A stretch of 64,000 bases of DNA from Scortum barcoo (lineage: Eukaryota > Chordata > Actinopteri > Centrarchiformes > Terapontidae). Positions within the stretch are counted from its first letter, which is position 1. Each line of letters starts with the position of its first letter. The notes below the pieces were generated by a model. That model had not been told where the DNA came from and did no database searches. It saw nothing but the letters and a program-made list of their open reading frames with translations. The stretch covers positions 2,510,182 to 2,574,181 of the forward strand of contig CM041538.1 in NCBI GenBank assembly GCA_023238725.1, given 5' to 3'. Both the position numbers and the translations under genes were made by a program. Positions 37,301-51,325 of the stretch are shown in pieces.

Positions 37301-40300
37301 ATAATTACACAGAAGAATTATTGCTGCACACTAAAATTACTGACTGAATAATAAGCAGAATTGTGGACACTTAGATTCATTTCACAGGTGCTTCACACTT
37401 AACCAACAGCTAATTGGGTGTGGGACACAGTTTTCTGAACAAAGCATTGGCTCTGAACACATCACTTGACATAAGATGTCTGTAGAAAGAGTCCATGGGT
37501 GAAAGCTGATAGGGTGGGACAGCACTGTTTCCATTATCCTTTATAGCTGGAATAAAAACACCCCGTGATTAAAGACATCTACAGCCATAGACCACTTTTT
37601 TTTTCAGTTTTAACCTCTTCTCAGGACATAGTAGTTGTGAACAACACACACATTTACAAATGTACCAAAATGTTCTGATTTTATCATGTTTCTGTGAAAA
37701 CTGTGTTAGGAAGTGCGGCTTCACATTGTTTGTCTTATTTTCACCCTTCAGCAATCTGTAAAAACTTCTGCCTGAATTCTGTCCGAATCTGTTGTGTAGT
37801 ACAGTCGATTACACAGCAGCTTTTTACCATTTCAGCAGTGTCTCCCACATTTTTCCATGTGAATGCATCAGCGGCAGATGCTGACTGTTTCATGTTTGCC
37901 ACTTGAGAGGAGTGACCATTGTGACTTCTGTGTGTGTGATGACATTAAGTAAATACTCCCTTCTGTTTCAAGCATTAATTTAAGGGGTCACAAGATGATT
38001 GTCAGGGTAAACAGCAAAAAAAAAAAAAAAAAAAATCTACAACACAACTTAATTTTCTTTTTCTGAATTCTGTCTTAGAATCTTTGCTTCTGAAGAAATC
38101 CTTCAGTTTGACCCTTTTAGGCCTCAAAAGACATTCAAATGGAACAGTTTAGGAAAAATCACTCACTGCTCTCAGCTCACATATGCTCCTTGTGATGAGG
38201 CATTGCAGGTCCATATTGCTGTTTTTTAAGGCATCACAAGCAAAAAAAGATTGGGAAGCATAACATATCTACTGTCGCTATGGTTACATGCTTACTGCAG
38301 TTCTCTGTGTTGCACAGTGATTTGAGTGGTTAGACTGTTCGCTGGAACAACTAAATGTGTATATGTCCAGTGGCTACTGCATCAAGGTTAGGTAGTTGCC
38401 AGATCTAGGTTATCATCCATATGACTTGTACAGTATGTCTGTTGCTTTATGTTGCCACAGTGCATTTAATGCTGCATATCAGAGCATTGTGCAGTCAGTT
38501 GCACCTGGGGTGTCCTTAGAGACGATGTAGGGGATGAAATGTATACTATGTAATGTAATTTTTGCCAGTTTGATTCAGGCACATTTCCTGTTTGTATCTA
38601 TATTATCAATCCAGTAAAGGTGAGACTGCAAAAAATAATAAAAAGAGAAATATAGTTAAACTGAATGCAGTTTAATCTAACAGCTCTGCAACACAGTTAA
38701 TCCATTAGAGACACATCTTCTTATTACACAATTATCACCCTGCAGTAGAATAAACCCCTTTGACATAGTTTTAATAAAGACTCAACATTATAAGACTTTG
38801 AAAAAGATAATCATTGCATCACTGTTGTTTAACACTTGGTTGTAGCCAGGTGGACGGACATGCCATGCGGATTTTTGACCTGTAGAGGAATGTATCCTGC
38901 CAGTATGATAAATATCATGTAAGAAATTATGTCACTTGACTAAACAACCACACAGCAGAGGACAGTAAATCAGCATCCATTCCCTCAAAATGTGGCAGTG
39001 TAGATAATAAAAACAGACAAACAACCCCTAATTTTTTGCTTGTCCTTTTATGCTTTTGTCTTTTTGTCATAACAAGAAAATATCTTATTTTCTTTTTCCT
39101 CATCTCTTCATCTCTATCTGCCTCATTATTCCCCATCCCCCCTCCCTCCCAACCTGACTTGTTTTGAAAATAGAGAGAACAAGTGAGAACGAAAAAAGGA
39201 TGTAAAATGTTCCTCTAGGGTGTTTCCTGATTTGCTTTGGTAATGTCTCCTGTTCCCGCTGTCGGGAACTAAGTTTCGATTTTAGCCTCCAACAAGGGAT
39301 GTTACGACAAGGTAAATCACCCTAAAAAGCACATTTGACTTGGTTTATTATAGAAATGAATTCCAAAGATACGGATAGAAAAAAACAGAGATAATAGCAA
39401 TGTGCTTTCCTTGAAATATGATGTCATCGGTATATGTTGTATGGGGCAGTACAAACCTTAGTATTCACCTTTTAAAGCTGAGGTTTATACATTTTCACTC
39501 ACAGCTTTTTCCCTTCAACATTCTCTTGCTGCAACAGGCCAATATGCTCAATAGGATCATTACATTTTCATTTTACCTATCTAATCTAATGAAACTTAAT
39601 GGCGTGCATGACTGAAAAACCTGCATGCTCGCTGTGGAAGTTGATAGATTAGACACAGCTCTGAAAATGAATTCTGATGTCTTTCTGTTCTATATTACTG
39701 GCTGACTGAAGTCTAGATGGATTAACTTGGTCTGACTGTGGCTCCCAACTGCTTGCAGTTCCTTCTGTTTATTCACTTTAGGTATAATGATTAGGATTTG
39801 TCAGTTGCTGTTTCTGAACACAACATTCAAAGTTTGTCTCTCCTCCCTGTCTCAAACATGCTTCTGATTGTCCCACGTGCTTATGCTCTTGTAACTGGCT
39901 GCTACATTTTTGAAAGATTCCCACCCCTCACACCCTGCACTGTTACTGTCTGGGGGCCGCTCACCACTGTCCAAAGGCTGACACCCAGAAACATCCTGAA
40001 CACAGTAAAATGTGAAAACCCAGGCAGAGGGCAGCAGGCTCTCTGCACATACTGACACCACCACATGCTTCTAGAAGGTGATATGTGAGGATTGAAAGGG
40101 ATTATTTTTATCTCTGTTTTTCTCTGTTTTTAGGAAAATTCTACATGTTTTGCCTTTAAAGGATAAGGCCAGAGACTTTCAGTAGTTGTGTTATTATCAA
40201 CATTTTTTATGAAAAGATCAACATCACCAATGTGGCCTCCTCTCAGTACTTTCAGACTTCATTCATTGGAGATGTTGATAATAAAACCAGTTTGTGCCAA

Positions 40301-42659
40301 TTTCACTTCTCAAACAGCTAGACACTGTAAGTTGTATCAAATATTTATCATCCAGGAACAAATATTGTATTTGGTGACTATATTCACTCACAGATGTCTT
40401 TTTCTTAATTTTTAAGTCTTCCACCTCCCTGTGATATAGTAAATCTGGTGGAATGGAGGTGATCTGCTCTCTGAAGCACCCTCCACCTTCAGTCTGATGT
40501 CAAGCTCTCCTTCATCAAGCTTTATAATGTTTTTTAAACTTATTTCTACAATTGTCAGGCAGGTAGCCTATCTGTTTAGCTTTTGTCATAAAGAAAATCA
40601 GACTATATTAACAAATTTGCTTTAGTCAGTTGTGGATGTGTAATTGCTTTAATCAGAATCTGCAGTACGTTACCTTTCAGCACCGTGTTAGGTGGCTGAG
40701 CAGTTGTTGGCTCATTATGTCATGAGGGATTTCAGACCAAAAGGTTTGTCATTTAAAATTACTTTTTTTTTTTTTTTTTTTTTTTTACCACAGGTTTCAA
40801 GGTTTCAAAACCTATCCACCGCCCTTACCCTCCTACACCAACAGTTTGACCCCAACCTGCTCTGGTTTTCCTGTCCACTGTGAGGCAAATAACTTCCAAA
40901 GTCCTCACCTTCACCCCCGAGCCCCCACTCTCCACAGCCAGTGCTGATTTAGAGAGCTAGAAAGAGCCGGGCCTGGGATGGATTGATGAAATATTGATGA
41001 AACGCTAAGTGTGTGATTTGTAGCATGGCATCAAAGGCATCTGCTTCACTGGTGCAGTGAGGGAGAGAGGATGGAAGAGGGACAGGCAGAGATGGAGACA
41101 GGAAAGATACATACAGATGCATATGAATGTTTATAGATGCAACATACAGGAAGCAGATGATAGCGAGAGGTGGGAATTTCAGAGCCACTGACAGCTTCAA
41201 CAACTTATTGCAGTATGGTTGGAAGGTTTTTTGTAACATTATTGTAGAGATATTTCTCATCTGATCTCAGTATATAATGAGTGTATATATCCTTTATTAC
41301 AATGTCAAAAAATATATTTATAACTATTTGATTGATATCTAATTAAATGAAAATTACACTTATGCAATTCAGTGACAGATATGTTAAGAGTATTTAGAGC
41401 TCCACTCTTTGCTTCTTCTCATAGACTCACAGTCAAACAAGTTTGACATTTTTAACTGGGAGTCTGACAAAGCTATTTTAGACTGACTGACTGCTTTCAG
41501 TATCAGTACTTTGTAGAGAAAGAATTGAAATGAAAGTAATCAATGACATCAAAACCTATTGGTACGAAGCATTATGTGTTTTTCACAACATCCATTCTTT
41601 ATGCATCTATATTAAAATACTTAATATATTAGTTTTTTCCATGTGACCCACAAATGTCTGTTGGTCAATACTGATAAGAGATGGTGTTGATGCCACGGTA
41701 GACTTACAGGACAGTAGACATTACAACGTGTGAGTTTAAGAGCAACTGACTCATCTGAATAACCAAGACAGGAGGAGTGGTCATGAACATAAGCTTCTGT
41801 CACAAATTTTAGAAATGGCAAAAAGTCCATGGCAGTATCAGCACATAAAGTACATGCTCATTGCTCTTCTCTTTCTTCCACCCATTCCTTTTATCCATTA
41901 TCCATTCTTTTATCCAAGCTAAATGCTAATGTAGTCAGGCAGCTCTTTGAAATTGAAATGATGTGAAAATAGAATTGCAGTGGCAAATGAGCTGTGTTTG
42001 CTGGTCCCATTGGGGCCAAACGAGCCCTTTGAACATACCTCTCCCCCAGCGAGGAGGCCCTGTTCTGGGCCGCAGTCTCTCCGGCGCTCCCCTCCCTTTT
42101 CACGTCAGCTGGAGAGCTCCCAGAGGAGCAGAGATCAAGCTGAAGCTGATTGGGATGGAGTTTGTTGCACACATGCGCACACGCACATGGATATACACAT
42201 AGCCCCGTTTGAACACACAAACGTCCTCACAGCAAACTCAAAGGCATGCAGATGTTTCGGCACAAACGCACATACGCATGCTTGAAGCTCACATGTACGC
42301 AGACACATAAAGGTAGTAAACTAAACACACACAAGCACACTGCATATAATATAAATGAAGGTATTCAAATCAGCTGTTCCAATGTGTGAGTGTTAATGCC
42401 CCAGCAGACTCGTGGTACCTTCCCTGAGGACCCCCTGTCAGGCCTGCACCGCTGCAAGCTTTGCTTCATGCTTCTGTCGGGAGCTTTCTGTCCTGAGTTC
42501 AGTTGGACTGAGGTCAGTTGACTGATGTTCCTTCAAAGAAAAACAAGAGAATCATTCATTTCAACAAGTAATTCCCTATGTTTGCATTCAAGTGACAAGC
42601 CCTCCAGCACCCATGGGAATGAATGACTTTATCTGTCAGGGGTGGTGAAGGAAGCTGTG
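37301..42659. other. Non-coding stretch with homopolymer runs
   Basis: A poly-A run of about 20 (38,016-38,035) and a poly-T run of 24 (40,763-40,786) could be old retroposon tails. After the poly-T, ACCACAG leads into a 50-codon Pro-rich frame ending at 40,947. Short ATCCATT units lie at 41,883-41,917. The segment 41,990-42,130 is GC-richer with frames open on several strands. No gene is firm. Confidence 0.45.
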
Positions 42660-42860
42660 TGATGTTATTATAGAGCCACAAAGTCCGCAGTGGGTGGATG
42701 GGTCAGTAAAACATCACAACACAGGAGATTGTTGTTTGCTGTTTCCTTGTGACTGTGAACAAGTTTACTCCTCGACCTTAACCAAGTTGTTACTATTGTA
42801 ACCACGATGACAAAGGTCCCCCAGCCTTAATGAAGGAGTTTTTTTTTTTCATAGAAATAC
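42660..42860 (+). repeat. Dispersed fish repeat, copy 2
   Basis: This shares two ordered landmarks with the copy at 24.5 kb: GTGGGTGGATGGGTCAGTAA, and GACCTTAACCAAGTTGTTAC with TGTAACCACGATGACAAAGG after it. The copies are clearly diverged. The copy stops at a poly-T run (42,839-42,850). Confidence 0.58.
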
Positions 42861-45339
42861 ATTCAAGGCAACAACACTAACAACTGGAAGAGCAAACAGA
42901 AAATAGAAACCGGACAGAATCAGAAGAGCGTCTGCTGCTCAGGAGTTAGGTAGCTTCAGTAAGTAACGTTAAACGGGCAAGAACGTGTAATTCCAAGAAA
43001 AAAGAATTTAAGGTCTTTAAAATAAGTTGGCAAGGTAATATTTTCAAGCTATTTCCGCTTCATTACCAACACGGTGTAGCTCCATTCCTCATGAGCGAGG
43101 GTTAGGGTTAGCGAGGACATGAAAGAGGCAGAGTTGCTGACAGATGCAGGGGACACCAGCTTCAGACAGCAAAACTCCCAACTGACCTGTTGGCTCTGTG
43201 AAACAAAACTAATGTTACCTGCCAGTGAGTGGGACTCTCCACTAACGGCCTCATCGATGTTACCGCAGCTCTTTCCCCTTGTTCGATCATAGAACTTTTT
43301 TAAAAGTTCTGTTCTTCAGACCTTCTCCTCTGTGTCTGTTTGTCAACCATCTCTCCTTCCTGACAGTGTGTTCAGCACGTTGACATGAATCAGCAAATTT
43401 GACAAAAAATGTGTCGGATTAGATTTAGATTAAAAGTAGCAGACTACATTTTAACCATAATTGTTTTCAGTCTTATTTTTTGAAACAGTGATGTGGAATG
43501 GTTTTAGAGGCACTGACTAATCATGTCCTGTTGATGGGGGGGTCTAATGACTCATTCAGTTAGAGAACTTGTTGGTGTGTCAGTGTTCAACCTGTACGGG
43601 TTGTGAATGCCCCTCAAACACCCTGAAAGCTAAAAGCTAGCACTTACAGTGCAGCCCATAGTCACTGTTTCTTTTCAAATCAAGTGTGCTGGAGTACAAA
43701 GGCAAAACTGTGGACTGATGCAGATTGGAAACATGCACAGATACACACCTGTCTTGAACAGTTTCCAGGAACTTGCCAGCCTCAGAAACACATCGCAGGA
43801 AAAGATTTTGATGAGGAATCCGTTCAACGGTACACTGGTGAGGGGAAAGAAAAACACACATCCACCAAAGAGAGACACTCAGGAGAGAAGAAGTGGAGAG
43901 ACATAGAAAGATGGATAGAGAGAGAGACAAGAGAAAGTGAAGCTACGGTCGACATGAAAGCAGGAGGAGGAGGGAGTGTTTAAATGTCAATGTTTTAGAT
44001 GACAGCAATCCAGCCCTAATCCCACCGAATTTGCTCTCTGCTTTCTGACACAAAAAAAACACTGCACCCGAGTGGAGAGACACATTCCACTTTCAACACA
44101 CAAAAGGAATACATAAGAAGATCTCTCAGAGTCTTAGTAATGATTAATGAATGATACAAGTTATATAAGAGGAGAATAAATACTAACAGTCTTCAGTTAA
44201 GCATCTTGACAGAGAGGTGACACTCACCTGCTCGCAGACAGAAAAGGATTTTTAATTAATAAATGATGAGCATTAATGCTTCATGTACAGTAATTGCATG
44301 AGGAGCTGACACCTCGCCGGGCCGTGCGACCGAAGGCTGATCACATGTTTACTTCCACAGTGTGTTATCTGTTCCTTATTCAGCACACTGTGAACAAGCC
44401 ACAGTTGATACCTCACTTTCCTCTGATCTCTATTTCACCCTTCACTCAACCCGTTTCCTCTGCCGTCTCTTCTGCCGCCCTTACATTCATTTTTTTTTTT
44501 GCCACAGTCGTACATTTTTCATTGCTTTAGATGGTACTATTCAGGTCAGTTGTATTGTTAAACAGACCGTTCGCCCCTTTAGACTCGTGGCATTAAGCAA
44601 CAAAGGAGAGAATTTCCTCCCCTGAATGTAAGGCCTGGTTGCAGTCTCGACCAGTAATGCTCATAGTGGATTATTTCTTGGTGAGTTGTTTGGCTGCCAT
44701 AAAGGATGGATGTACACGTAAGGCTCAGTAAGGTGATGCATGACCTGCTGTCAGTCACCAGAAGTGATGATGGAGGATAACGGTGCAATGAAGGGGGATG
44801 TTCTGCTGATAGGGCACCGCGTCAGAAAAAAAAAAAAAGAAATGTTTTGGTGGGATCTTTTCAATCATGGAAGTGGAATACTAAGTGATGGAGAGGCATG
44901 TGAAAATTACATTCCAGGGCTGCTGCACATCAAATAAACAAATGCGTGTTTTTTTCTAAAGAAGGGAAAATATGTATTTCTCATGGGAAGATTGGATTAG
45001 AGGACAGAATGAGTGAATGAGAGTGACAGAGAGATTGGGACAGATTGGATTACAAGAAGAACTGAGTGAGTCATATAAAGTGACAGAGTAAGTGAGAGAG
45101 AGAGATGGGAGAAAAACTGTGATTGTGTGTGTGTGTGTGTGTGTAAAGCGTGTGTGTTAGAGAGGACAGTTCTTTGTATTAATATGTGAGTATGTGAATG
45201 TATGTGTAGTGGGAAAGATGCTGTTCGTGTGTGTGTGTGCGCGCGCCCCTGTGTTCCCCTAACCCACATGCTGGTGCCTGTCAAGTCAAGGAAACTTCAA
45301 GCGATTTCTGTCTTCAAAAAGGAAAAAAAGAGCTTCAAC
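42861..45339. other. Non-coding stretch, GT microsatellite near its end
   Basis: A 99-codon plus frame (43,684-43,983) becomes Glu/Arg/Lys-rich through purine runs and is probably chance. A short AT-rich block at 44,240-44,340 with repeated ATTAAT cores may be regulatory. GT runs lie at 45,123-45,143 and 45,227-45,246. Confidence 0.45.
45123..45143. repeat. (GT)n microsatellite
   Basis: About ten GT units. Confidence 0.93.
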
Positions 45340-45780
45340 TTCACAGTCGGTGGCTGCATACACATCGGCAGCATGGCCTGACTTAGCCTCATGCAGTGTC
45401 TGTGCTGCTGTCACTGCAGCCTCCAGCATCGCTCCCTGGCCTGCTGCCCAGTATGGAAATACCCCTCAGCCTTAATGGACATTTCATTTAATAATCAGTG
45501 ATTGATCCCCGCTGGTAATGATGTATAAGCAGGAGGATTCAGGGATGAAGAATATTCTCAGTCAATAATTGGAAAAGGTAGAGATTCTGCGGAAAGACAG
45601 GAGACTGTGTTGCCAATAGCTGCACGTCTCCTTAACTCTCCAGTTGTCAATATGGCATCCCTTTATTTGCCAGTGGCAATTAGCGCCATGGAGTCATGTT
45701 GTTGAGGTAGATTCGCATCAAGCTCACAGAGCTAATTAGATACTCTTGACCTTTTCTACATTGGGACACTTTTAGAGATG
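45340..45780. promoter_or_regulatory. Candidate conserved non-coding element, homeodomain-motif rich
   Basis: This is the best enhancer-like block in the window. It is repeat-free and contains TGATTGAT (45,499-45,506), the classic PBX-HOX composite form. CAATTAGC lies near 45,677 and GCTAATTAGA near 45,731. Further cores are CATTTCATTTAATAATC and CTGGTAATGATG. Open frames are absent. Depth of conservation cannot be tested here. Confidence 0.38.
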
Positions 45781-48080
45781 GGACTTCACTTGAAGACGAA
45801 GCTAGGACAATTAGAACAGGGGACCTAAAATGTTTTCATGTCACAGAGCCCTGGATAAACACGCATTACGTGATGGTTTATTTCTGTACCTGTTCTTAAA
45901 TGCAGTCATGCAGACTGAATTGAAATACACTGTTCTTAAACTGATCCTGTGGATTTGTGTGCCGATGTAGCCTAGTTCAGCTCCATTGTACTTGTTTATT
46001 CTCCAACCAGACACCAGCTCCTGTCACCTTCAGCGTCCTTCAAGTAATTTGCTGTGACACAGCTCTGATTTTTTTCCACTGTGTAGCACTCATTCTAGGT
46101 GTGAGAGACACACATATGTTCATATGCTGAAAGAATTACCTTAGGAACCTCAGGATAAAAAGTCTGTGACCCAGTGATTGAAGTTATTCATGTGCACTTT
46201 TGTTTTTAACTTGGGTTTGCTAAAAATGTCTTTCTATAAAAAAACAAAACAAACAAACTTTACTACTAGGTTTACGACTGTGTTTTTAAATTTTTTTTAT
46301 AAATTTCTTGGCTCTTTCAAACTTCCCTGTTGGCCTCAGCTTTTGTATGCTTACAAATTATACAATCACATGTGAAGGTGCATGTCATTCTTCTCGGTGT
46401 CCCAAGGTGCAGTTCAGTGGAGGAGGCGTGGGGTGGGGCGTCTGGCGCTTTCTTGTTAGATATTACCACGAATGTTAGATCTTTTTAAATTCAAAACAAA
46501 CCTTGTCTCACAAAAAAAATACATTTATATACAACAGATGTGCTGCATGAATGATACTTTTAACCAACATGATGAGGAAACATTATAGTGGATGTATAAG
46601 CAATGCTACAACATGTTCACAGCATCTTGGTTTAATAGTCCACACTTGAACTTGAACCACATGACAGGACTTTCCTTTTTTAACTAAAGCAGTGGCCCTT
46701 CTCTAGCCATAACCAGAGTGTTTTCATAGTCTAACCACACGACACACTCTGATTCTGGTGAACATAATCCATCATGGAGCACATGAGCCAACCTCACATG
46801 GATGGTTTTGGTGTCTCACTTCTCATCATTAATGAGGCAGTCTTTCCCAAAACCTAGTAGTGTTTATCAGATCCCCCACTATTGAGGTTCAGTTTTGCTT
46901 GGGTCAGTATACTGTATAGTCTGATTGTGTAAATAATTCAACAGCATGCCTTTCTCCACCATGCTGTATACCTATATTATGGCTAATGAGCTACTCACCA
47001 TCGCAGTCTTCATTGATGTTTTTGCCTCCTCAGGTCTGTAGCAGATAGGACCCCTAGAGAGTTGCTCCAATCAACACACACACACACACATGCAGGCACA
47101 CACTTATCCCTTAAGATGTTTGAAAGTCAACCATGTTTGTGATATTTAGTTACATTCAATATTCATGAAGAAGCCAGCTCTGTTTCTGTTTGTGACTTGA
47201 GCTGTGCTGAATGTGATTTACACACGCACACTGTTATCATAGTGTGACACGTGTGCTCTGTACGGATTGGGATGGTATGCATCAGTATGCATGTGGGCAG
47301 AGGAAATGTATGTGTTTTGTTACTTTGTATCAGTCAATCAACAAATATATACTGGAGTACTGGAGATACTATTTGCTTTATCTCATAACATACTGAGGAA
47401 AACACAGACCTGCATTTTTGAAAAAAAAAGGTCATCTAAAATATTTGCTTTCTAGTATTGTAAAAGCAGTAGGCCTATGTTCAAATAGATAGTTCAGATA
47501 GCAATAAATAGTTCATTGTCAATTTGTCAGAGAAATGCTTACTTACTAAATGTTCACTGTAACATTTTAAATTTCTTCCCTATATTTATCTTATCTTGGC
47601 AAAGCATGGTTAAATTATACAGTATGTTAAGGTCAAACAGGCAGGAGTACTTTGTGGGTATTTATAGTATCCTGGTAATCAAATTTAATAGTTAGAAATC
47701 AAATAACTGTATAAAATATGAGCATCAGTCAAAACCAATTCACATCTTCTTTTAAGAATTCTTGTATTCCCCTTTAAAGACACATCTTTAGTTCCTTAAA
47801 ATGAGAGCAAGGTGGTCTTCCCCTTTTAAATGTTTTACTACATCTTTCAGTGATGTTATACTGTGGAGACAGACAAAAAAGGAAAAGGAGAAAGCTATGA
47901 CAGCATAAAATGAGCTGGGATTCATTCCCATGCAGCTGCATGTACGTAGCTGTTACACTAATTGGTTTTGTCACCATGAAGCCCAGGGCTTCCTTTTTAA
48001 GATCTCCTTTACGTCATGTACACACAGCAGGGGAAAAGCAGTTTGGAAGATGCTGATTTTCACTAAAATGTGGCTTCTGG
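45781..48080. other. Non-coding stretch, possible third repeat copy
   Basis: At 46,690-46,745 the wording AGCCATAACCAGAGTGTT then TAGTCTAACCACA resembles the AACCAAGTGGTTA...TAACCA part of the repeat at 24.6 and 42.8 kb, but more weakly. A short CA run lies at 47,077-47,091. No gene seen. Confidence 0.45.
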
Positions 48081-48200
48081 CTGTCATGGTAGCTCAGCAG
48101 GCCAAGGCACATTCAATGAGCGTGTATCTGTATCTGTAAGTCTCTTCCCATTTCATCTCTCATGTCACTGTCACTGAACAACGTCGATTAAAGTAAACTT
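48081..48200 (+). mobile_element. Degenerate tRNA-derived SINE
   Basis: CATGGTAGCTCAGCAGGCCA (48,085-48,104) contains a pol III A-box-like TAGCTCAGCAG (48,090-48,100). Downstream, TCTCTTCCCATTTCATCTCT and CATGTCACTGTCACTG match the pyrimidine-rich tail of a common fish tRNA SINE that normally ends in AATAAAGGC. The B box region is too diverged to recognise. Confidence 0.58.
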
Positions 48201-51200
48201 GAAAATAGTTATTCCAAGAAAATAAAATGTGAGCTTTTCTGATCAACCTGGTCTACCTGGGATACTAAAGAGACAGTACCCATCCAGTAAGAGGTAGTAC
48301 CCATCAACATAATTTGAGTTTTTTTCGTAACTTAAATCTTAATAAAGTGATCTCCTATGAAGATGCTGTGATGCTACAAATTTATTAAGTGTGTCTCAGT
48401 GACTTTCCATATTATGCGACTAAAATAGAGTACATGTGCACATGGAAGCATCAAATCCTGCTGTTGGCCACTGTGATGGTCTCCTCCTGACAGGAGAGCT
48501 GTCAGGAGCTCAGCAGCTGAAGCCAGGGAGGGAGCTCTGTGCACTGCATTGGTATTTTATTACTGAACCAGGATTACTGGGCACTTTTGATTTGCTTTGA
48601 TAGTATGATAATCCTTGAGATTTTCACTTGACCGCCTGGAGATTCCAGCAAAGGCACTAAAATGTCAGCCTCATGAGTGCAGTAAAAAGTTCGACTTTAC
48701 AGATATAGACATACCTTTGTAGTGCAAAGCATGCATTATCCCATGATAGAGTATTATCTGATGATAATTGAAGCACTGAAGCATGTTCTTAAAATCACTG
48801 CATCATTAAAAATAAAACAGAAGCTGTAATGTATGTGTTGTTGGAGCCTCAAAGCGTGCATAACTTCCATACATACTACCAGTGAAGACGTTCCTTATGT
48901 GGTGTTTCACAAACATCTTTTTTTTCTGCTGAGTCTTGACTCAAAGCCTCAAGTCAAAATCCATATTTCTTTCTTGTGTAAGTAGGGTCACAAACTCGGG
49001 TTTAAAACCTCTGCAGTTCCTGTCATGCCATATTTCACAGAGCAGTGGGTGAACACAGAGTAGAGCTGACAAGTCTCACTGCACAAGGAGAGAAGGCTCG
49101 GTTCAAAAACAGCTTGACTCCCTGATAAATGGACTGGCCACTGGCCTATTAGCTGACAGTGTTGGTCAAAATGAGTCAGCTAACAACAAGACAAAAGAAA
49201 GCATAACACATGTCTCCGCAGTCCTGACACATTCTGACTTATATCTGGAAAACAGTACAGTACACTGAATACCGCCTTTGTTTTATCCCCAACCATGTCT
49301 GGTAGTGGGACGAATCATAAGTGGTCATAAAATCAGCAGCATAATGGGTGATGCCAGCAGTGAGGTTATTACAGACCTCAACTCTTTGTTCAAATATTGC
49401 TCCAAATCAAATAGACACCACAGGTTAGAAAGGTATTTTCATAATGTGTTTTCTTAAAAGGAAAATCCTGAATTTCTTGGGCTGGTCTCATCCACTATGA
49501 CTCCCAGACTTGATAACGTTTGAGAAATATGGACTCCTTTGTACAACTAGAAGAAAACCCCAAACTTCTCAGTCACTTTTAAAGTAACTGTTGTAGCAAA
49601 CTGTAAAGCTGTTGAAGAGCTTTAACAGCTGTGTTTACCTCAATGTTTTAGCCTGTGTATATGAATATGGCAGGTGTAGTGGAGGTATGTGAACACAATG
49701 CTTGGCACTGCCGTTTCATAGTGACGAGGTTGTGTGTTCAATCTGCTGTGAACAGCTTTGCTCCTGGTCGACAGAGCTGCTCCTAAAACACTTCCTGCTT
49801 TACAATAATCCCACACAGGTGTAAGCAGGGAGGTGTTGTGTCACTTGACTGTAGGCGGCTGAGACTAAGTTAGCAGTTAAATCCACCAGCTCCAGCTGTC
49901 CACAGAGTGACAGGAGGTTATCCACTCTGTTACTGAGTGTAGCCATTAGGAACAGGTCTGAAGACTTTTACCTTGAGACATGCTTGGATTACACATTCTA
50001 AGAACTAGTTTGCTTCAAACCTACTGAACCCTTTTACCAACTGTAGAGACTCGGGAACTGTAGACTGAAGATCAAGATTAATTTGACTGTGAACTTCATT
50101 TGGACTAAAAATACAAAATAACATGGCTGTATCAGAAATAATCTCTCTCACCATTTGGTGAATTAAGTGAGACACACCAGATTGTCAAGGCAGCACAATG
50201 AAGTTTTTGAGTCCAAGTTTTCCAAACCTCTATAAAGGATATGGTGGGCAAGGTATGTTTGAAGCAAGCTAGTTAGATGACAGCAAGAGTGATACTATTC
50301 AGGGAGCTCATTGTCTTACATAATACATAAAATTAATGCAAGGGCATCTTAAAAAACGTGTTTTAACCCTGCCTCCTTTACATCTTTCCACATATTTGGA
50401 TAGTTGTATGAAATGGGCTGAAATTGGTTTCCAAAAGTTAGAACCATTGTAGGAGCAGTCCTCTGCATCACAGATGAAAATGTGGAGAGATGGTTTACAA
50501 AGTTTCAGATGCTGTCTGATGATCCCAAAACAACACTTATTTTGAAATATAAAATCATAATCATGACCATCTTGGACAATGATGTGAAAATAACTATATT
50601 GTTGAATCATATGTTTAGTCCGTGATCGAGTGCTTCGTGTAGTTATTATGAAGGGGAGATTCCAAACTAATCTTTGATGGTTTCTTTAGCACAGTATCCA
50701 TAGACTTTCATCTCAACAAGGTCTGCCCACTTGATTTGTTTTTAAATTGAGGAAACAAACCAAGTTGAAAAAGGAAACACAAGACACACTCTGGAAACAG
50801 CCAGTTTGAATAGAGTGGATATGGAAATCCCTTTGAATGCCCTCAAAGTCTTTTACAGTACATGATGTGCTCCCTGTTTGACATGCTGCTTTGATGTTTG
50901 ACGAAAGCGTGTCCCAGGCCTAATGCTCCCACACTTACATCTTACAGTGAGGGACATTTGACTAATATCCTGCTATGTAAGACCTTAGCAAAGATTTCTC
51001 CTGCTAGTCTCTTTTTTTCATAAGTCAGAAACTCGATTGCACAGCAAATCTTGCCTTTAACTCATAACGTTTACTCCTAATGCAGCATGCTTTCTTAGCA
51101 GATTGATGGCTCTTTAAAAATAGGAAAATTTGGAAGCAGGTATTTATTTTCTACCTCATTTTTTAAGCTCTCTCTACTTTCTTACACATACACAGACAGT

Positions 51201-51288
51201 TGGCTTATGTCCTCCCCTCCCAGGCCTTCCACTGCTTTGAATTGACTCACTGACATTGACTGTGTGGGTGTTTGTTTCGTCAGCAAGC

Positions 51289-51291
<3 letters not shown>
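48201..51291. other. Non-coding stretch, no gene seen
   Basis: A 100-codon minus frame (50,308-50,610) is rich in Cys, Phe and Ile and has no recognisable motif. Nothing else stands out. Confidence 0.5.

Positions 51292-51322
<31 letters not shown>
51292..51322. repeat. (GA)n microsatellite
   Basis: About 15 GA units. Confidence 0.95.
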
Positions 51323-51325
<3 letters not shown>

